From positions 112,858-176,857 of the forward strand of contig VWYX01000923.1 in assembly GCA_013396525.1 (NCBI GenBank): 64,000 nucleotides of DNA, written 5' to 3'. Shown in pieces: positions 12,815 to 25,436 of this stretch; within the stretch, counting starts at the first letter, position 1; every line of letters starts with the position of its first letter. Below the pieces are notes generated by a model. That model made no database searches. It was not told the origin of the DNA and saw nothing but the letters and a program-made list of their open reading frames with translations. The stretch is from Chaetorhynchus papuensis. Its lineage: Eukaryota > Chordata > Aves > Passeriformes > Rhipiduridae. The position numbers and the translations under genes were made by a program.

Positions 12815-13868
12815 TGTAGTGGGTTGACCCTGGCTGGACGCCAGGAACCAAGCAAAGATATTCTGTCACTTCCCTCTGCAACTGGACAGGGGAGAGAAAA
12901 TATAACAAGGGGTTCATGGGTTGACATAAGGACCGGGAGAGAGCACCCACCAAATACTGTCAAAGGAAAAACATTTAAATTAGAGATATTAATTGAATTT
13001 ATTGCTAACAAAAGTAGAGCAGGATAATAAGAAGTTAAGCAAGACCTTAAAAACATCTTTCCTCTACCCCTCCCTCCTTCCCACCTCTACCTCCTCCCCC
13101 AAGCAGTGCAGGGAGATAGGAATGGGAGTTATGGTCAGTGATCACACATTGTTCCAGCCACTGCTCAAAGAGAGGAGTCCTTCCCCTGCTCCAACATGGG
13201 GTCTCTCCCATGGGAGATAGCTCTCCATGAACTTCTCCAGCACGAGTCCATCCTATTGGCAACATTCCTCCCCAGACTGCTGCAATGTGGATTACCCTTC
13301 CACTCCTTCAGGCACAACCTGCTCCAGCATGGGTCCCCCACAGGGACCTCAGGAAACTTTCCAGGAGCCTGATCCAGACAGGGGCCCCCACAGAGTCACA
13401 GACTCATCTCAGGCATCCACCTGCTCCAGCGTGAGGCTCCGCCAGTGGCTGCTTCAGTGTGTGGATCTCTGCATCCCCATGGTCCTGCATGGGCTGCAGG
13501 CACACAGCTGCTTCACCAGGGGCTGCACCACGGGCTGCAGGGGAATCTCAGCTATGGCACCTGGAGCACCTCCTGCCCCTTCTTCCTCACTGACCTTGGT
13601 GTCTGCAGGGCTGTTCCTCTCACATTTTCTCACCCCACTTTTCCTTGGACACAATTACAACCACACAATAACTTTTTTTCTTTTAAAATATGTCATCACG
13701 GAGGCATTATCACAATTTCTAATTGGTCCAGCCTTGGCTAGTGGCACATCCATCTTCAAGCCACCAGGGAATGTCTCTGATAAGATGGAGGAAGATTTGG
13801 AAGCTTGTCACAGGATCCACCCCTGTAAACCCCGCAGTATCAACACCTGGCCATACAAACCCAATAAA
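12815..13868 (-). mobile_element. Solo LTR of an avian endogenous retrovirus, family B (about 1.05 kb)
   Basis: On the plus strand it runs from TGTAGTGGGTTGACCC (12815) to ACAAACCCAATAAA (13868). Those are the two ends of a long LTR that I remember from passerine genomes. The retroviral sense is the minus strand: a TATA-like AAATATG/CATATTTTAAA lies near 13683-13692 and the polyadenylation signal AATAAATTCAATTAA is complementary to about 12992-13006. Between them, 13180-13480 contains several imperfect copies of a module built on CTGCTCCAGCRTGGGTCCC. The flanks GATAG (12810-12814) and GATTC (13869-13873) agree in three of five bases, at best a decayed target-site duplication. The 228-codon ORF at 13227-13913 runs antisense to the LTR and past its end, so it is not a gene. 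No retroviral genes adjoin it. Confidence 0.85.
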
Positions 13869-16800
13869 GATTCAAAGTATTTTTGCTGCAACAACCAGAT
13901 TGCATTTGTGTGAGAAAAAGAAAAGAGATCATTAAGAGTTCATTATGAAATCAAAGATAAAAAAGTAAGTCTTGTAGGTTTTTTTTAATAACTGCCTATG
14001 TAAACACTGGAATAAAGTGTAATGTTTTTTTGAAAGACTGAAGATTCTCTTTCACTGTGCTGCAAGTGAACCACTTTCCTGAAATGCAATGATGCGGACT
14101 AGTGACATTCTTGATATATGACTTTAGCCCCTGATTTTATTGAAATACAAGGAATATAGAAAAAGGGATACTGCAGATCAAAATACTTCTGTATGAAAAT
14201 CAGAGCAGTGTAAGCACAGAAAGGCAGAAAAAAAAAGAAACTTATTATATATATGTCATTAAAAAGAAAAAAAATAGCAGTAGACACAGTAATTGCTGAA
14301 GGATGAAGACAATACTGTTAAACAGAAAATCAATAGCAACCTTTGTACACAAAGTGACTTTATTACATCCTGTCATTGAACCTTAAACCTAATTGACACT
14401 CAATAGGTCTGTCCTTTCCAGTTCTCTTTTCTAGTTTATTTCTGTGTTAAAAAATGACAAGTCCTAGACAGCACATTATCTGATATTATAAAAAGCTTTT
14501 ATTGCATAGGCCAATTTTCTAGTCTTCCAAAGGGCTCTGTGCCTATTTGAAAGAAGGGGCTGTACCTTGCTTAAGTCAATATGAAACAAAATTTGGTGAA
14601 CAAAACACAGACAGTGAATTGACAAGCTACAACCAATTCAGTGAAGGCTTAAGTTCATTCATACATCATCACTGAAAGCAGTTTTTAAATGCACTGCTCT
14701 TGTAGCAGCTGAGTCAGGTACCTAAACTCCCCATATGCTACCCAGAGAGAGATAAGTGTCAGAAAATAAGGTTCATGACTGCTATAATACCCCAAGTCAG
14801 GAGGAATTAATTAATAAAGAGATGTTGTATCTTGACTCCCTAACACCCTGAGCCTTCAGGCCATGCATTTCCATAAGACCAGTGGCAGGTCACAATTGAA
14901 TCTGGAATTCCTCTTAAATGAAGCAGTAGATCATTGTTCTGAAATTTAACAAGGAAAAAGGAGGTGTAGAATCAGTTACATCTGCAGCTGGGAGAGACCC
15001 AAGGCTACAGAAACAGACCCACTGCCTGTTTAATTGTACTGGGGGAAACAGTCAGACACAGTTTACACGTTCTGAATAAAATAATAACTAAGAAGCTGTT
15101 ATCTAGCAAATGTCCTGCATAGATAGATCCTCATGGGAGCACAGGCATGAGACAATTCTGAGTGTTTGCTTACTGGTGAATGTGTCAACAGACAGAAAAT
15201 TTAAACAGATTTTTTTTTGAAAAATGTTTGTCCTTTCTCCCCAGACAGAAAATTATGATAGTTAAAGCATAGTCAAGCTAGGCCTTGACTGGATGAATTT
15301 AAAATATCTGTTTTCAATATAAGACAGCTCACCTAATCTAGTTTATTCTTCCACCTGTATTCTGTACCACCAGATAAAAAACTTTTACTCTTCCACCTGT
15401 ATCTCTTGCAACTCGCCCCAGAAGGTGAGGGTAATCCAGGTTCTTGTTAACAGATCCCTTGGGATGGATTAGAGTGAAAAAACACTGAATGATCAGTGTT
15501 CGTAAACATATATGTATGTAAGGTTTATTTTAGAACAATTTGGTTCCAAAGGAAAGCAGGTAAGCAGCCATTTTGGTCATTGTATATTGTAATACAGCAA
15601 TAAAAAAGCATAAAAAATATCACTTAAAATGTATAAGGAAAAAGAAAGAAATTATAAGAGTAAAAACATACATAATCACCACCCATGATACAGCAATAAG
15701 AACTAATTGTTGCAATTTCAATATCTGTTGACATTGTTGTACTGTATCACAACATCCTGAGCACATTAGCCAAGAAAGATTGCTTAAAGGTGCAAACTTC
15801 TTAAATGTAACTTTCCATTTAAGAAATACAAGTCAGAATAAATGGAAGGGAAAGGTCTGGGGTTATCATACTGCTTGATGGGAAATATACTTTTTAACAT
15901 GAGGGTTTCTGTCTTAATTTAGCATTATGTCCAAGTTTACTGAATTAAGTACCTTAATTCTAAAATATTGTTTGTAAATGATTCAGACCAGTGTCTGGGC
16001 AAGTTTACTTCTGCATCCATAATTATATTTCTATATATCTCACAGGATCGTGGTAGCCATTTACCTTATCTAAGAAGTATCAGTACACATGTAATTCTAA
16101 ATTGCTCTAAAATTGAATAATGCAGGGAATATCTCACTCAGATAACCATATCAGTCTGCATTACTATTAGAGCCCTACACTTGCATTTTGTACCTATCAG
16201 GTACATTCGTTTAGGTCTATTATTAAAGCAGGTATAATGAATGATTTACTGAATTTAAGGACAGAAATCTATACTCAGGTTAATTGATATTGATTTGTAA
16301 CTAGCACCACATTCAACAACATTGAGATCACAAGAGGTGATAACATAAATTAGTGAAATTATTCTGTCAGACCTAATGGCAATAGAAAATGTAGCATTCA
16401 ATTCTCCCAGAGAACTTTTTCTACAATAAATGAATCTATGCCTAGCACCATTTTACAGTCTAGTCCATTATTAATCACATGATTTTAGGGAAGAACATAT
16501 ATCAGTATGAGTTGCTAGAGGAGTTTGCAATCTGTACAATGGATCAAAAATAAGAACAAAAACATGGTTTCATTGGAGTGTATACATACACTTTCAGAAG
16601 GATAAACCTCTGGGTCCTAAACAGACCTATCAGAGTAGCATGATCAAGGAACTTGATACATATAAGCCAGAAATAATGTGCTTATCTTTCTGGGAAGTGG
16701 GCTTAATTAAAACAAAAGACTATTCCCAGCAGTCTGTCCTCAGTATGCCAACTTTATTTTAAGAGTTTGTGCTTACTGTTTGTTCTGGCGTATAATGTTT

Positions 16801-17051
16801 TTACTTGAAAAAATGAACAAAACCGTCTGGTTTGAAAACACTTGCTGGGCAAAAAGGACCTGAAGTTTATGACAAATGGCATTCAAAAAAAAGTTTGCCA
16901 ATACGTAAATGTCTGCACAACCAAAATACAAGCTTTATTTTCAGTGTATCACTTTCAGATTAACAGAAAATAAACACCTTTCCATAAATAGTTTGTTAGA
17001 ATTTTTTTTTATGTAAAACATAGAAACAAAAATGTAAGTGAAATATATGAG
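13869..17051. other. Unique AT-rich DNA, no gene recognised
   Basis: No recognised repeat, RNA gene or exon. The 13-mer CTTCCACCTGTAT occurs twice, near 15348 and 15391. Otherwise plain AT-rich sequence with only very short ORFs. Confidence 0.55.
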
Positions 17052-17700
17052 AGGGGCACCTTCAACTACATTAGATTGCTCAGAGCCTTGTCCAATCTGA
17101 CCTCGAGTGTTTCCAGGGATGGGGCATCCACCACCTCTCTGGGAAACCTGTGCCAGTGTTTCATCACCCTCACTGCAAATATTTCTTCCTCACATCTTTT
17201 TTATAGGTCCCCTTTAGGTACTGAAAGGCTGCTATAAGGTCTCCCTGGAGCCTTCTCAAGGCTGAACAGCACCAGCTCTCAGCCTTTCCTCATAGGTGAG
17301 GTGCTCCAGCCCTCTGATCTTCTCCAAGGCTCACCTCTGGAATGGCTCAAGCAGGACCATGCCCTTCTTGTAGCAGGGACCCCAGAGCTGGATGCAGTGT
17401 TCCAGGTGGGGTCTCACCAGAGCAGAGCAGAGGGGCAGAATCCCCTCCCTCATCCTGCAGGCCACGCTGCTTTGGATGCAGCCCAGGCACTGCCGGCTTT
17501 CTGGGCTGTGAGAGCACATTCCTGGGTCATCTGATTGTCCCCCCAAGTCCTTCTCAGCAGGGCTGCTCTCAATCTTCATCCACTGAACAGCCCATCCATC
17601 AAATCCATATGTCTCCAATTTAGAGTGAAGGATGTTGTGGGGGGACCTTGTCAAAGGCCTTTCAGAATTCCAGAGAGATGACTTGTTGGTGAGGTACATG
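17052..17700 (-). mobile_element. CR1 LINE fragment a, 5'-truncated and lacking its 3' terminus
   Basis: Reverse-complement CR1 sequence. From its 3' side it shows the GGCACCTTCAACTACATTAG block (degenerate GACACCTTCCACTAGA), GATGGGGCATCCACCACCTC, CTTCTCAAGGCTGAACAGC, and GACCCCAGAGCTGGATGCAG with CCAGGTGGGGTCTCACCAG. On the minus strand, 17331-17699 is still open for 122 codons and carries the CR1 ORF2 C-terminal signature SALVRPHLEHCIQLWGP followed by YKKGMVLLE. ORF2 encodes endonuclease and reverse transcriptase; only its extreme C-terminal part is here. The last roughly 80 bp of a CR1 3' end, with the attctatgat repeats, is absent, so the element has lost that end too. Confidence 0.9.
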
Positions 17701-20700
17701 ATACTTTATTCATTTCACAGCATAAAAAGCTTTCAAGGTGCCACAGGAATTATTGGTGTTTAAAGGGGCATCTATTATGTTCAAGTGTTTAAATACCTGC
17801 CAGAGGACACCGTGTTGTGGTGGCCACTCCCTCAATTCGATCCTAACACCCCCACCAAATGTTGGATTTATCTGTCAGGCAGTTGTCTTGATCAGATATC
17901 ATCAGAATAAAGAAGAAAGAAAATAGGAAAAGAAAATTCAGTGGGATAGAAAGAAAAAGAGGAAAATAAGGGGGACTGACATTTGGAACACATAAAATTT
18001 AGGTCCCTTTTAATAGTAATATTTTCCTACAGAATTTAGCATTCCAATTAACACTAAAAATAAAAAAGACAAAATGAAAAAGAAGTTCACTATTTCTGCA
18101 GTTCACTGCAGTATGAGAGAAGAATGGACAGCTATCCTGTAATAAATTGAAGTAACTAAATTGCATCCTCTGATATCTTTCACCTTGTAGTAAATATATA
18201 TTCAACTGTCCTCTAGTAACCTGAATACCTTAACATTATTAGGATATTCTAGTTCACCACTATTGGACTTTGAAATTGGTTTTGGTAATCAGTAAATAGT
18301 TACATGTACAAAATAAACCCACGGGCATTCCCCATCTCTTATAAGGGAATCTAAGGAAAATATTTAATTTTTAATACTGTACAAAATAAGCTTATTTTAG
18401 AAAAACTGCTTCTATGGCTTAAGCATTCATTAGCTGCTCTTCAGACATACTCAACTGCATTTCTTAAACAGAAGAATTTAGTTACACTGAAATACAAGAT
18501 AAACTCAAAAAACAAGCTCAAGAGGAAACTGAATTTTATTTTATTTTTAAAGTCAAGTATATTTTATAATTGTAGATTTCATTTTCCTCAAATATTTCTT
18601 CAAACACAAAAAAATCATAACAAATTTCTCCAAATCGTAGAGTAAGAAAGGACCAAGAGGCATATGGAAATACATACCAAGAGAGATTAATATTTAATTT
18701 TGTATTTCTTTGCCATTCAGGCACAATGATCATAACATAATGTTAATATAAATCCGATCACACCTAAGAGAAAAATCTCTGTGATTCATTATCTATTTAC
18801 AGTAAAGAAAACTATGCATTAATAATAAATAATTTGCAGCAGCTTAAAATAGGACCTTGCCTAAACAAGAATGTTCTCCCTGCAGCTCTCAAAGGGAGTA
18901 ATTAGTTCTAAGTCTATCAGGATATTTCAGACTTATTTTAGCATTAAAAAAGAAAAAGTATTCACAAGTGAAATTTCATCTTTAGTAATAATGAAGAAAG
19001 ATGGATTTCTTGCACACTTGAGTGATTCTGAAATTCTGCATAAAATGTATTTCTTTCCTGCAGGAATGAACCAAACTTAAAGTCCCAGATGTGTCATCAA
19101 TGAGATCCACATTCCTGAGATGCCTGTAGAACTGATGGAAAATCTTATAATCTTTCAGCTACCATAAATTCGAACATACTATATTTTATATTCAATCTAT
19201 TTCTAGTGTAGAATTAATTTATTTGGTCTTCCATATAGATTGATTAATTAGCAGATGTTCAAGTTTCAAACTATTCACTCTTCCTCAGCATCGAGAAAAT
19301 TGCCCACTAGTTTACAATTAGCCAGTCAGAAAGGGGAGGAGAAACCATGGGAAGAGAAGGGAGAACATAAGGCTGTCACTAACAACTCGAAAGATTGGTT
19401 AGCTCCAGAAAAACATGATCATTTTGAAATGATCAGTCTATGTTAAAAGTACGATATTTCCAGTGAGATTAGGTTTAAGAAAAAGGAGAAATTATGTGTT
19501 TAATTCCTCTTCTTTTCCAAACATCTTAGATTGACTACAAAGAAAACAAGGTACATCATATTGCTTTGTTAGTCAAAAACTAAAATGGACTCTTGGGAAC
19601 CATAGAATCTAACTGGATCTCATGTTGCTGGAATGTCTTTTGGTCAAAACTTTTCCAGGTCCAGGCAAACGTAGGGGACATGGGTCTGTAAGAGTGTGGA
19701 CAGACCATCCTTAATTTTCTAAATGAAGCAGAGGGGATGGACTGCAAAATAATTCTCAAAAGTACCCTGACTGACAACGTGGCCCCCACAGCACTGAAAT
19801 ATCCATCTCACAATCTGTTTGAAGTCGCCTGTATTATTTGTATTTCTTATTGAAAGGACTGGGGAGCAAAAAAACTGGATGCCATGCTTTTATCTGTCAC
19901 AGCCATGGAAGACAGCCTACTTTGTAACACTGTCAGTGTCTGAGACAGGAGGAGATCAGTTGTCTCTCTTTGAGGCTTGGGCATGTCCAAAAAATGGAAA
20001 ATGTTGGAAGCAGGCAGGCATAGATCGCTTCAGATAAAAACCGAAATATGTTTCCACAAGTTATTTTACTGGTAGAGAGGAAGACTAAAACATGTAGATG
20101 CAGATGTGACTGGATATAACAACAAAGGTACCTAGAATAGAAACACTTGGGTGCTACCAGCAACAGGACGGACTGTTTTACAAAGATTTTCAGTCTCTGG
20201 ATATTTATCGGGGTTATGATGAAAAACTGGAAAAAATATTGTGAAGTAGGCATAGATAGCTGATAATCTGCTGTACAAATAGCAATAGGATTTCCTCAGC
20301 ATGCTGAGAAATTTCAAATACATGAACTTTCCCGGCTTTAGGAAAGCCTTAAATTTTTCTGAAGCTGAAGGAGAATTTAAGCTGTTTGCAAAGGACAACC
20401 TAAAAAGTCAATTGAGGATTTTAAAGGATATGGAGGAGTTGTTGCACCACTTGATCTGTGAGTCATTAAAATTAGTTACAATGCTGCAAAATTCTATAAA
20501 ATTAAGCACTGTACTGAACAACACAAGGTCATCATGAGGAAAATGCTTATAAAATAAACCACTGATGGTTCCTTCCTGTACGGGACAGACACAAAGAGTG
20601 TAGTAGACATGAACCAGCATACTAAGGACTGGCACAATAAACTAGCTAAATAAAAGACATTTGAAACAACTTCTTCAGTATCTAATGGTTTCACAATATC

Positions 20701-23429
20701 TGTCCATCAGGGAGTTGGTTTTTTAAGGAAAAATTGTTTACATGGTAAACATTTTCGTAGATGTGTTTGTTTAGTGACTGTTGCCTATCCAGTATTTCAC
20801 AAAGCCTCCAAAATCATCTTGAAACCACAGTTACCCCCCAGATCTCCTCCTTTCAGATACAACCTGAATGATAAATATCCATGTGGCAATATTTGTATAT
20901 CTATTTATATCCAAATCTTAGGTGATATTGGAGAAATTCTCCTGTGTAGATAAATCTAAATCTATATTCTCTGTAAATATTTTTAACAATGAAATTTTTA
21001 TCTTACTTGTTGAATAGAATGAAGAAATAAAAAGAAAAAGTAGACTTGTAACTGGAAATTACAGTAATCCATAATATAGTGTTGATAATTATCGGAGTAA
21101 TGCAAAGATAAAGGGCTGAAGCCTTACTCTTAGAAAAGGATAGAAAATTCTGTATGTGTCTGTAATCTTACCCTTGAGAAGCACTACATCTTAGTCTTCA
21201 TTAAGGCAGAGTTCTAAAAATCAAATGTTGCACTTTATTCAGTTTGTATCCTAAAGTCATCCAACAAAAAATACTAAAAATGATGCTTAAAACTGTTCTT
21301 GATAGAGAGTTAACATCAGGGGTGGGGGGAAGTTCCTTTTTCTACTAGAAGTCTAAGCTCTGACTTGGAAAATAGTTCCGAGTATTCAAAATTTGCAAAT
21401 ATTTTGATGACAAAAATTCTGCTGAGAAAAAATATTTTTAGGCCAACAAGAACCAACTCTTTAAAATTTTGTACCATTTTTAGTTTGATTAAAATATGGC
21501 ACATTGTTTTAAGGAAACCGAAGGTATTATTTGTACCTATAAAAAACATAAATGGTACTGGTAATAATTAGATTGTTCAACTGCAAAGAATTCCACAGGA
21601 GACTGAAATCCCCTCTGCACTCAGATAAGATAAACTATGCCCTGTGTTAATGGGACTTGTTTTGTGCACTTGCTTGCCAAACACCTGCTGGTCGAGCAAG
21701 ATTGCTGACGGGTTAAATTGATTAAACTCCCATGTGGGGATACTGTGTTGTTTCTTTAACTCGCTGAAATGCAACACCTCACTTGGTGAGTGACAAAATG
21801 TTTTTGAGTAGATTATGTGTTTAATAAACAGCTATGAGGTGCCCTAGGAAAAAAAATTACACTTGGGAAAATTTCCTTTTTAAATGTTCTTTTCTTTTCA
21901 CCTTTTGCTTTTCCTACTAAAGGAAGGGAAACTACTTTTGTAGAATTTTTTTTCTGTACTGATTATAGCAAAAATAAGATATCAAAATTTTCTACTGTGA
22001 TATACAATAATATTTCACAGTTTTGTTATTTTAGTTTCTGTGCAATTTAATTTGCACATGTGCCATGAGGATGTTCGTCCTCAAGTGACAGGGAAAAGAA
22101 TTTTTATCCTTACAACATCTCCTTAATCCATCAAAAAAGCAAGCTAATACTGCAGGAAAACTCTCAGCAGGTGTGGGAGAAGTAATACTAATTCATGGAA
22201 GCCATCAGCTAGTTTACAAATTTAGAAAAGAAGTGTTGATATATGTTCAACAAATTATGCAACAAAACAGTCATAGATCCATGTGGAAAAATGCAGAAAA
22301 ACAACTAAAAGAAGTTTTATTGATATGAATTACTAATGAATAATAGGTGAAAAAACATTCATGATGTGCAGGATACCAAAGTACCTTTTTAGTATTTGCA
22401 TTACATACCTAAGTAATATTTATCAATAGTAGATTCAATGCCGAATGTTAGGAGTATTCAAAGGATAGATAAACTTCTCATACTAGAATTGAAGGGTAAG
22501 TGTTTTGCACCACACAGAGCTCAGCCCTGGTTTATCAATTACGTAGGCTGTGAACCTGACATAGCACCCTATTTTTCCTCCCTCACCATGAAACTAGGGT
22601 TCCTTTTTATTTAAACAGAAGTAGATTCAAGTACTTTCTATGGCACAAAGTAAAATGGCAGGAGGAGGGATGGTTCACATTCCAGTTTCATTCTGACAGG
22701 AAGTTAAAGAATGACAAAAGCTGAAAAGCATTCAGAAATACCACAAATAGGACACAAACACTTCATCTTTAAAGTCTCAGTAATGTTTTTGCACATCTGC
22801 CTTTTTTTTTCCCAAAGAAACTATTAGACTATTTCAGAGTAAATTTCTGAATTTTTTTTTACAAAATTTTAAAATAAAAGCCTCTGCTCTCATTCTGGTC
22901 TTGCTAATAACTAAGCTAAGAGAACTAAAGGAGGAAATATGCAGCCTGCTCCATGGGTTCTTAGTACCAGTGCTTGCATGCTTCATTACATAAATATAAT
23001 TTGTATCGCAATTGAAATAAAGAAAATATCAAGAAAAGGAAGTTTCCTTGTTGAAATATTTTTTCTTCTCTTTTTGTATCTTCAGAGAGGCCTTGAAGTT
23101 TATTGCTAATGAAAAGAGAGGGAAACCCTAAGTGTTATACTTCTTGAAAGCTGCCTCTTCCCTTCACAACAGAATGTTAAATCCAGGTTATTGTTCTTTA
23201 GCAGCCTTTTCAATTTTTGGTGTAGTTAAAGAGCTCAGAAAGTGTTTTAAGTGTGCTTCAGAAACATGAAGGTCTATGAGGTCTGAGGAGACCATATATT
23301 AGGCAAAAGGACCCATGCGCTGTCAGAGCTCTTCTTAAGAGCTCTTTGATATAATTTCTTGTGCTGATATTTATCTCATCAAAGCCACAATGTATCCTCA
23401 AACTAATAAGCCAGAAAAAAACATGTATT
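17701..23429. other. Unique AT-rich DNA between two CR1 fragments
   Basis: No gene recognised. ORFs reach 106 codons on the minus strand at 19933-20253 but show no domain. A perfect 12-bp palindrome TCAGCATGCTGA is at 20296-20307. About 21570-21790 is less AT-rich than its surroundings and matches no repeat I know. Confidence 0.5.
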
Positions 23430-24090
23430 ACATTCTTAAGTGGGAGGGGAAAGCATGGAAAGAAGTATGGAAAGCAGCTTTGATGAGAAAGGCATGGGGG
23501 TGCTGGTGGATGAAAGACTGCACACGAGCCAGCAATGTGCACTTGCAGTCCAGAAAGCCAACTGTGTCCTGGGCTGTATCCAGCTTGGGGGTTCTCAGTA
23601 CAAGCAAGACGTGGACCTGTTGGAGTGAGCCAGAGAAGGGCCACCAAGATGGTTAGAGGGATGGAACACCTCTTCCAAGAAAAGGTGAACAGAATTGGAA
23701 TTGTTCAGCCTGGAAAAGAGAAAGCTTAAGGGTGACCTAATTGCACCACTCCAGTACCTGAGGGGAGCCTATAAGAAAGATAGGGACTATTTACCAGAGC
23801 ATCTAGAAACAGGGTAAGGGGGATTGGCTTCAAACTGAAAGAGAAGAAGTTGAGATTAGATATTGGGAAGAAATTCTTGGCTGTGAGAGTGATGAGGCAC
23901 TGGAACAAGTTGCCCACAGTAGGTGAGGATGCCCCATCTCTGGAAGTGTTTAAGGCCAGGCTGGATGGAGCTCTTAGTAATCTGGTCTAATTGAAGGTGT
24001 CTCCGCCCACCCCACGGCAATGGGGTGGGAACTAGAGGATCTTTCAGGTTCCCTTCCAATGCAAAGCATTCCATGCTTCTATGATATCAT
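23430..24090 (+). mobile_element. CR1 LINE fragment b with complete 3' end and an internal deletion
   Basis: Plus-strand CR1. Blocks in order: GGTGCTGGTGGATGAA, GAGCCAGCAATGTGCACTTG, TCCTGGGCTGTATCCAGC, GACGTGGACCTGTTGGAG, GCCACCAAGATGG, TTCAGCCTGGAAAAGAG, GATGCCCCATCTCTGGAAG, AGGCCAGGCTGGATGGAGC, then the 3'UTR hairpin region and the TTCTATGAT terminus near 24080. Compared with fragment a in this same window, about 84 bp is missing between the two GCTGYAT-type repeats (see findings). The reading frame is broken by stops and shifts, so this is a dead 5'-truncated copy. It supplies the 129-codon antisense ORF at 23258-23647, which is meaningless. Confidence 0.92.
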
Positions 24091-25340
24091 GCTCTGGGTT
24101 ACCATACACAGTCAAAGCTAATGTCCAGGCCAAAAATAATAAAGTTCAATGGCACTATTCTCTGTGTCTAGGTATAGTAGACTATGTAATACAGAATTAA
24201 TCCTCATCTTCTTAAATCATCTCTTGAATTTTTTTTCTCTTTAAAGCCTCTCCTTCGGTCATGAAGTTGTTGACTGGTCTGCATTTTAGAGAGCCTTGTA
24301 CACACCTCTGAAAGAGCTTTACAAGATTCTAAGAAAGGCTTACTTGACAAATCACTATTTGGCAGAAGGTCATTGGCAGCAAACTGCAGACTGATAGATA
24401 TATAGATATAGCAAGGCATTGAAATATTAAAGGAATCTGTGTGACCCATGATTTGAAGGCTGGCATTTAAAACAAAGTTCACGAATGCCTTTTCCTTTCC
24501 GTGTGCAATTTCAACCTGTGACTGAGTTCAGTGTTTATTAAAGCTATCACTCAGTTAAATGGGAGATAACAAAGACAGCAAGAACAAAGAGGGGAAAAAG
24601 GTAGAGCTGGAGATCTCCAGAGAATTAAAGCAATTTAGGAAAACTGCTGATTTCTAAATTCTTAAAAGTTAAGGCTAGGTTTTTGATAACATTATTTTAA
24701 ATACTTGAGGAAAAAAAATCTCATCTGTATATAAACTGTGTGGAAGCCAAGAAGGTAAGACAAAAACCAGTGTAAGAAATTTAAAGGTGAAGAATTATTT
24801 GTCTGCATTCTCATTCTCTTTAAAATAGCGTTTCTCACCATAGACAATTTTCATCATGAATCAATAAGCCATGAAAAAGAAATATATGCACATCTACCCA
24901 GCTAGCTAGCTGGCTATTTGTATATGCACACAACGTGTTCATGCAAACATACACACAAATCGAGGTTTACTAATTTCCAGTTTGGACTGGATCACAGTGA
25001 AGGGCACCATCACGTTCTGCATTTTCAGGAGCTGGCAGTGACATGACCAGACTTTTTTTTAAATTGTTGTTAGTGACAACTTTACTAATAAAATTTTTTT
25101 ATGTTTAATAAGCAGAAAAAAAATTGCTCGTACTGGGAAAAAAATGGATGAAAAGAGGAAAAGGAAAGAGGAAGACTAGGAGAGGAACTCTAGTAGAAAC
25201 TAACTCTTCTGCTGCAGAGAAAATGCAGTGGAATTAAGGTTTTTATTGTTCACTTTACTGAAAGCCTGGTAGTGAGAATTGTAGATTTTTTTTCAGCCAC
25301 CATCTTCTGGGAAAGGCACTGGTCTGTAACTTGGGAAACC
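24091..25340. other. Unique AT-rich DNA with a small palindrome
   Basis: No gene recognised. A perfect 14-bp palindrome CAGCTAGCTAGCTG at 24899-24912 sits between two direct copies of TATATGCACA (24883-24892 and 24921-24930). Confidence 0.55.
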
Positions 25341-25382
<42 letters not shown>

Positions 25383-25436
25383 ATGATGCTGATGATGATG
25401 ACGATGATGCTGATGATGATGACGATGATGATGATG
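25341..25436. repeat. Compound trinucleotide microsatellite (CTG)10 then GAT-rich
   Basis: Ten uninterrupted CTG units (25344-25373) run into GAT units interrupted by single CTG and GAC triplets, to about 25436. The tract stays in triplet register for about 95 bp. The frames across it encode runs such as AAAAAAADDDDDADD or poly-Leu/Met, and Ser/Ala on the other strand. These ORFs (up to 97 codons) are repeat artefacts unless transcript evidence says otherwise. Confidence 0.95.

Noticed and set aside
12810..13873. Target-site duplication for the family-B LTR
   Set aside because: GATAG and GATTC share only three of five bases, so it is not convincing.
13227..13913. 228-codon plus-strand ORF, the longest in the window
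   Set aside because: It lies almost wholly inside the family-B LTR, antisense to it, and its Ser/Pro/Cys-rich sequence comes from the GC-rich LTR modules.
23258..23656. Overlapping 129- and 88-codon ORFs
   Set aside because: These are shadows of CR1 fragment b in wrong frames or strands.
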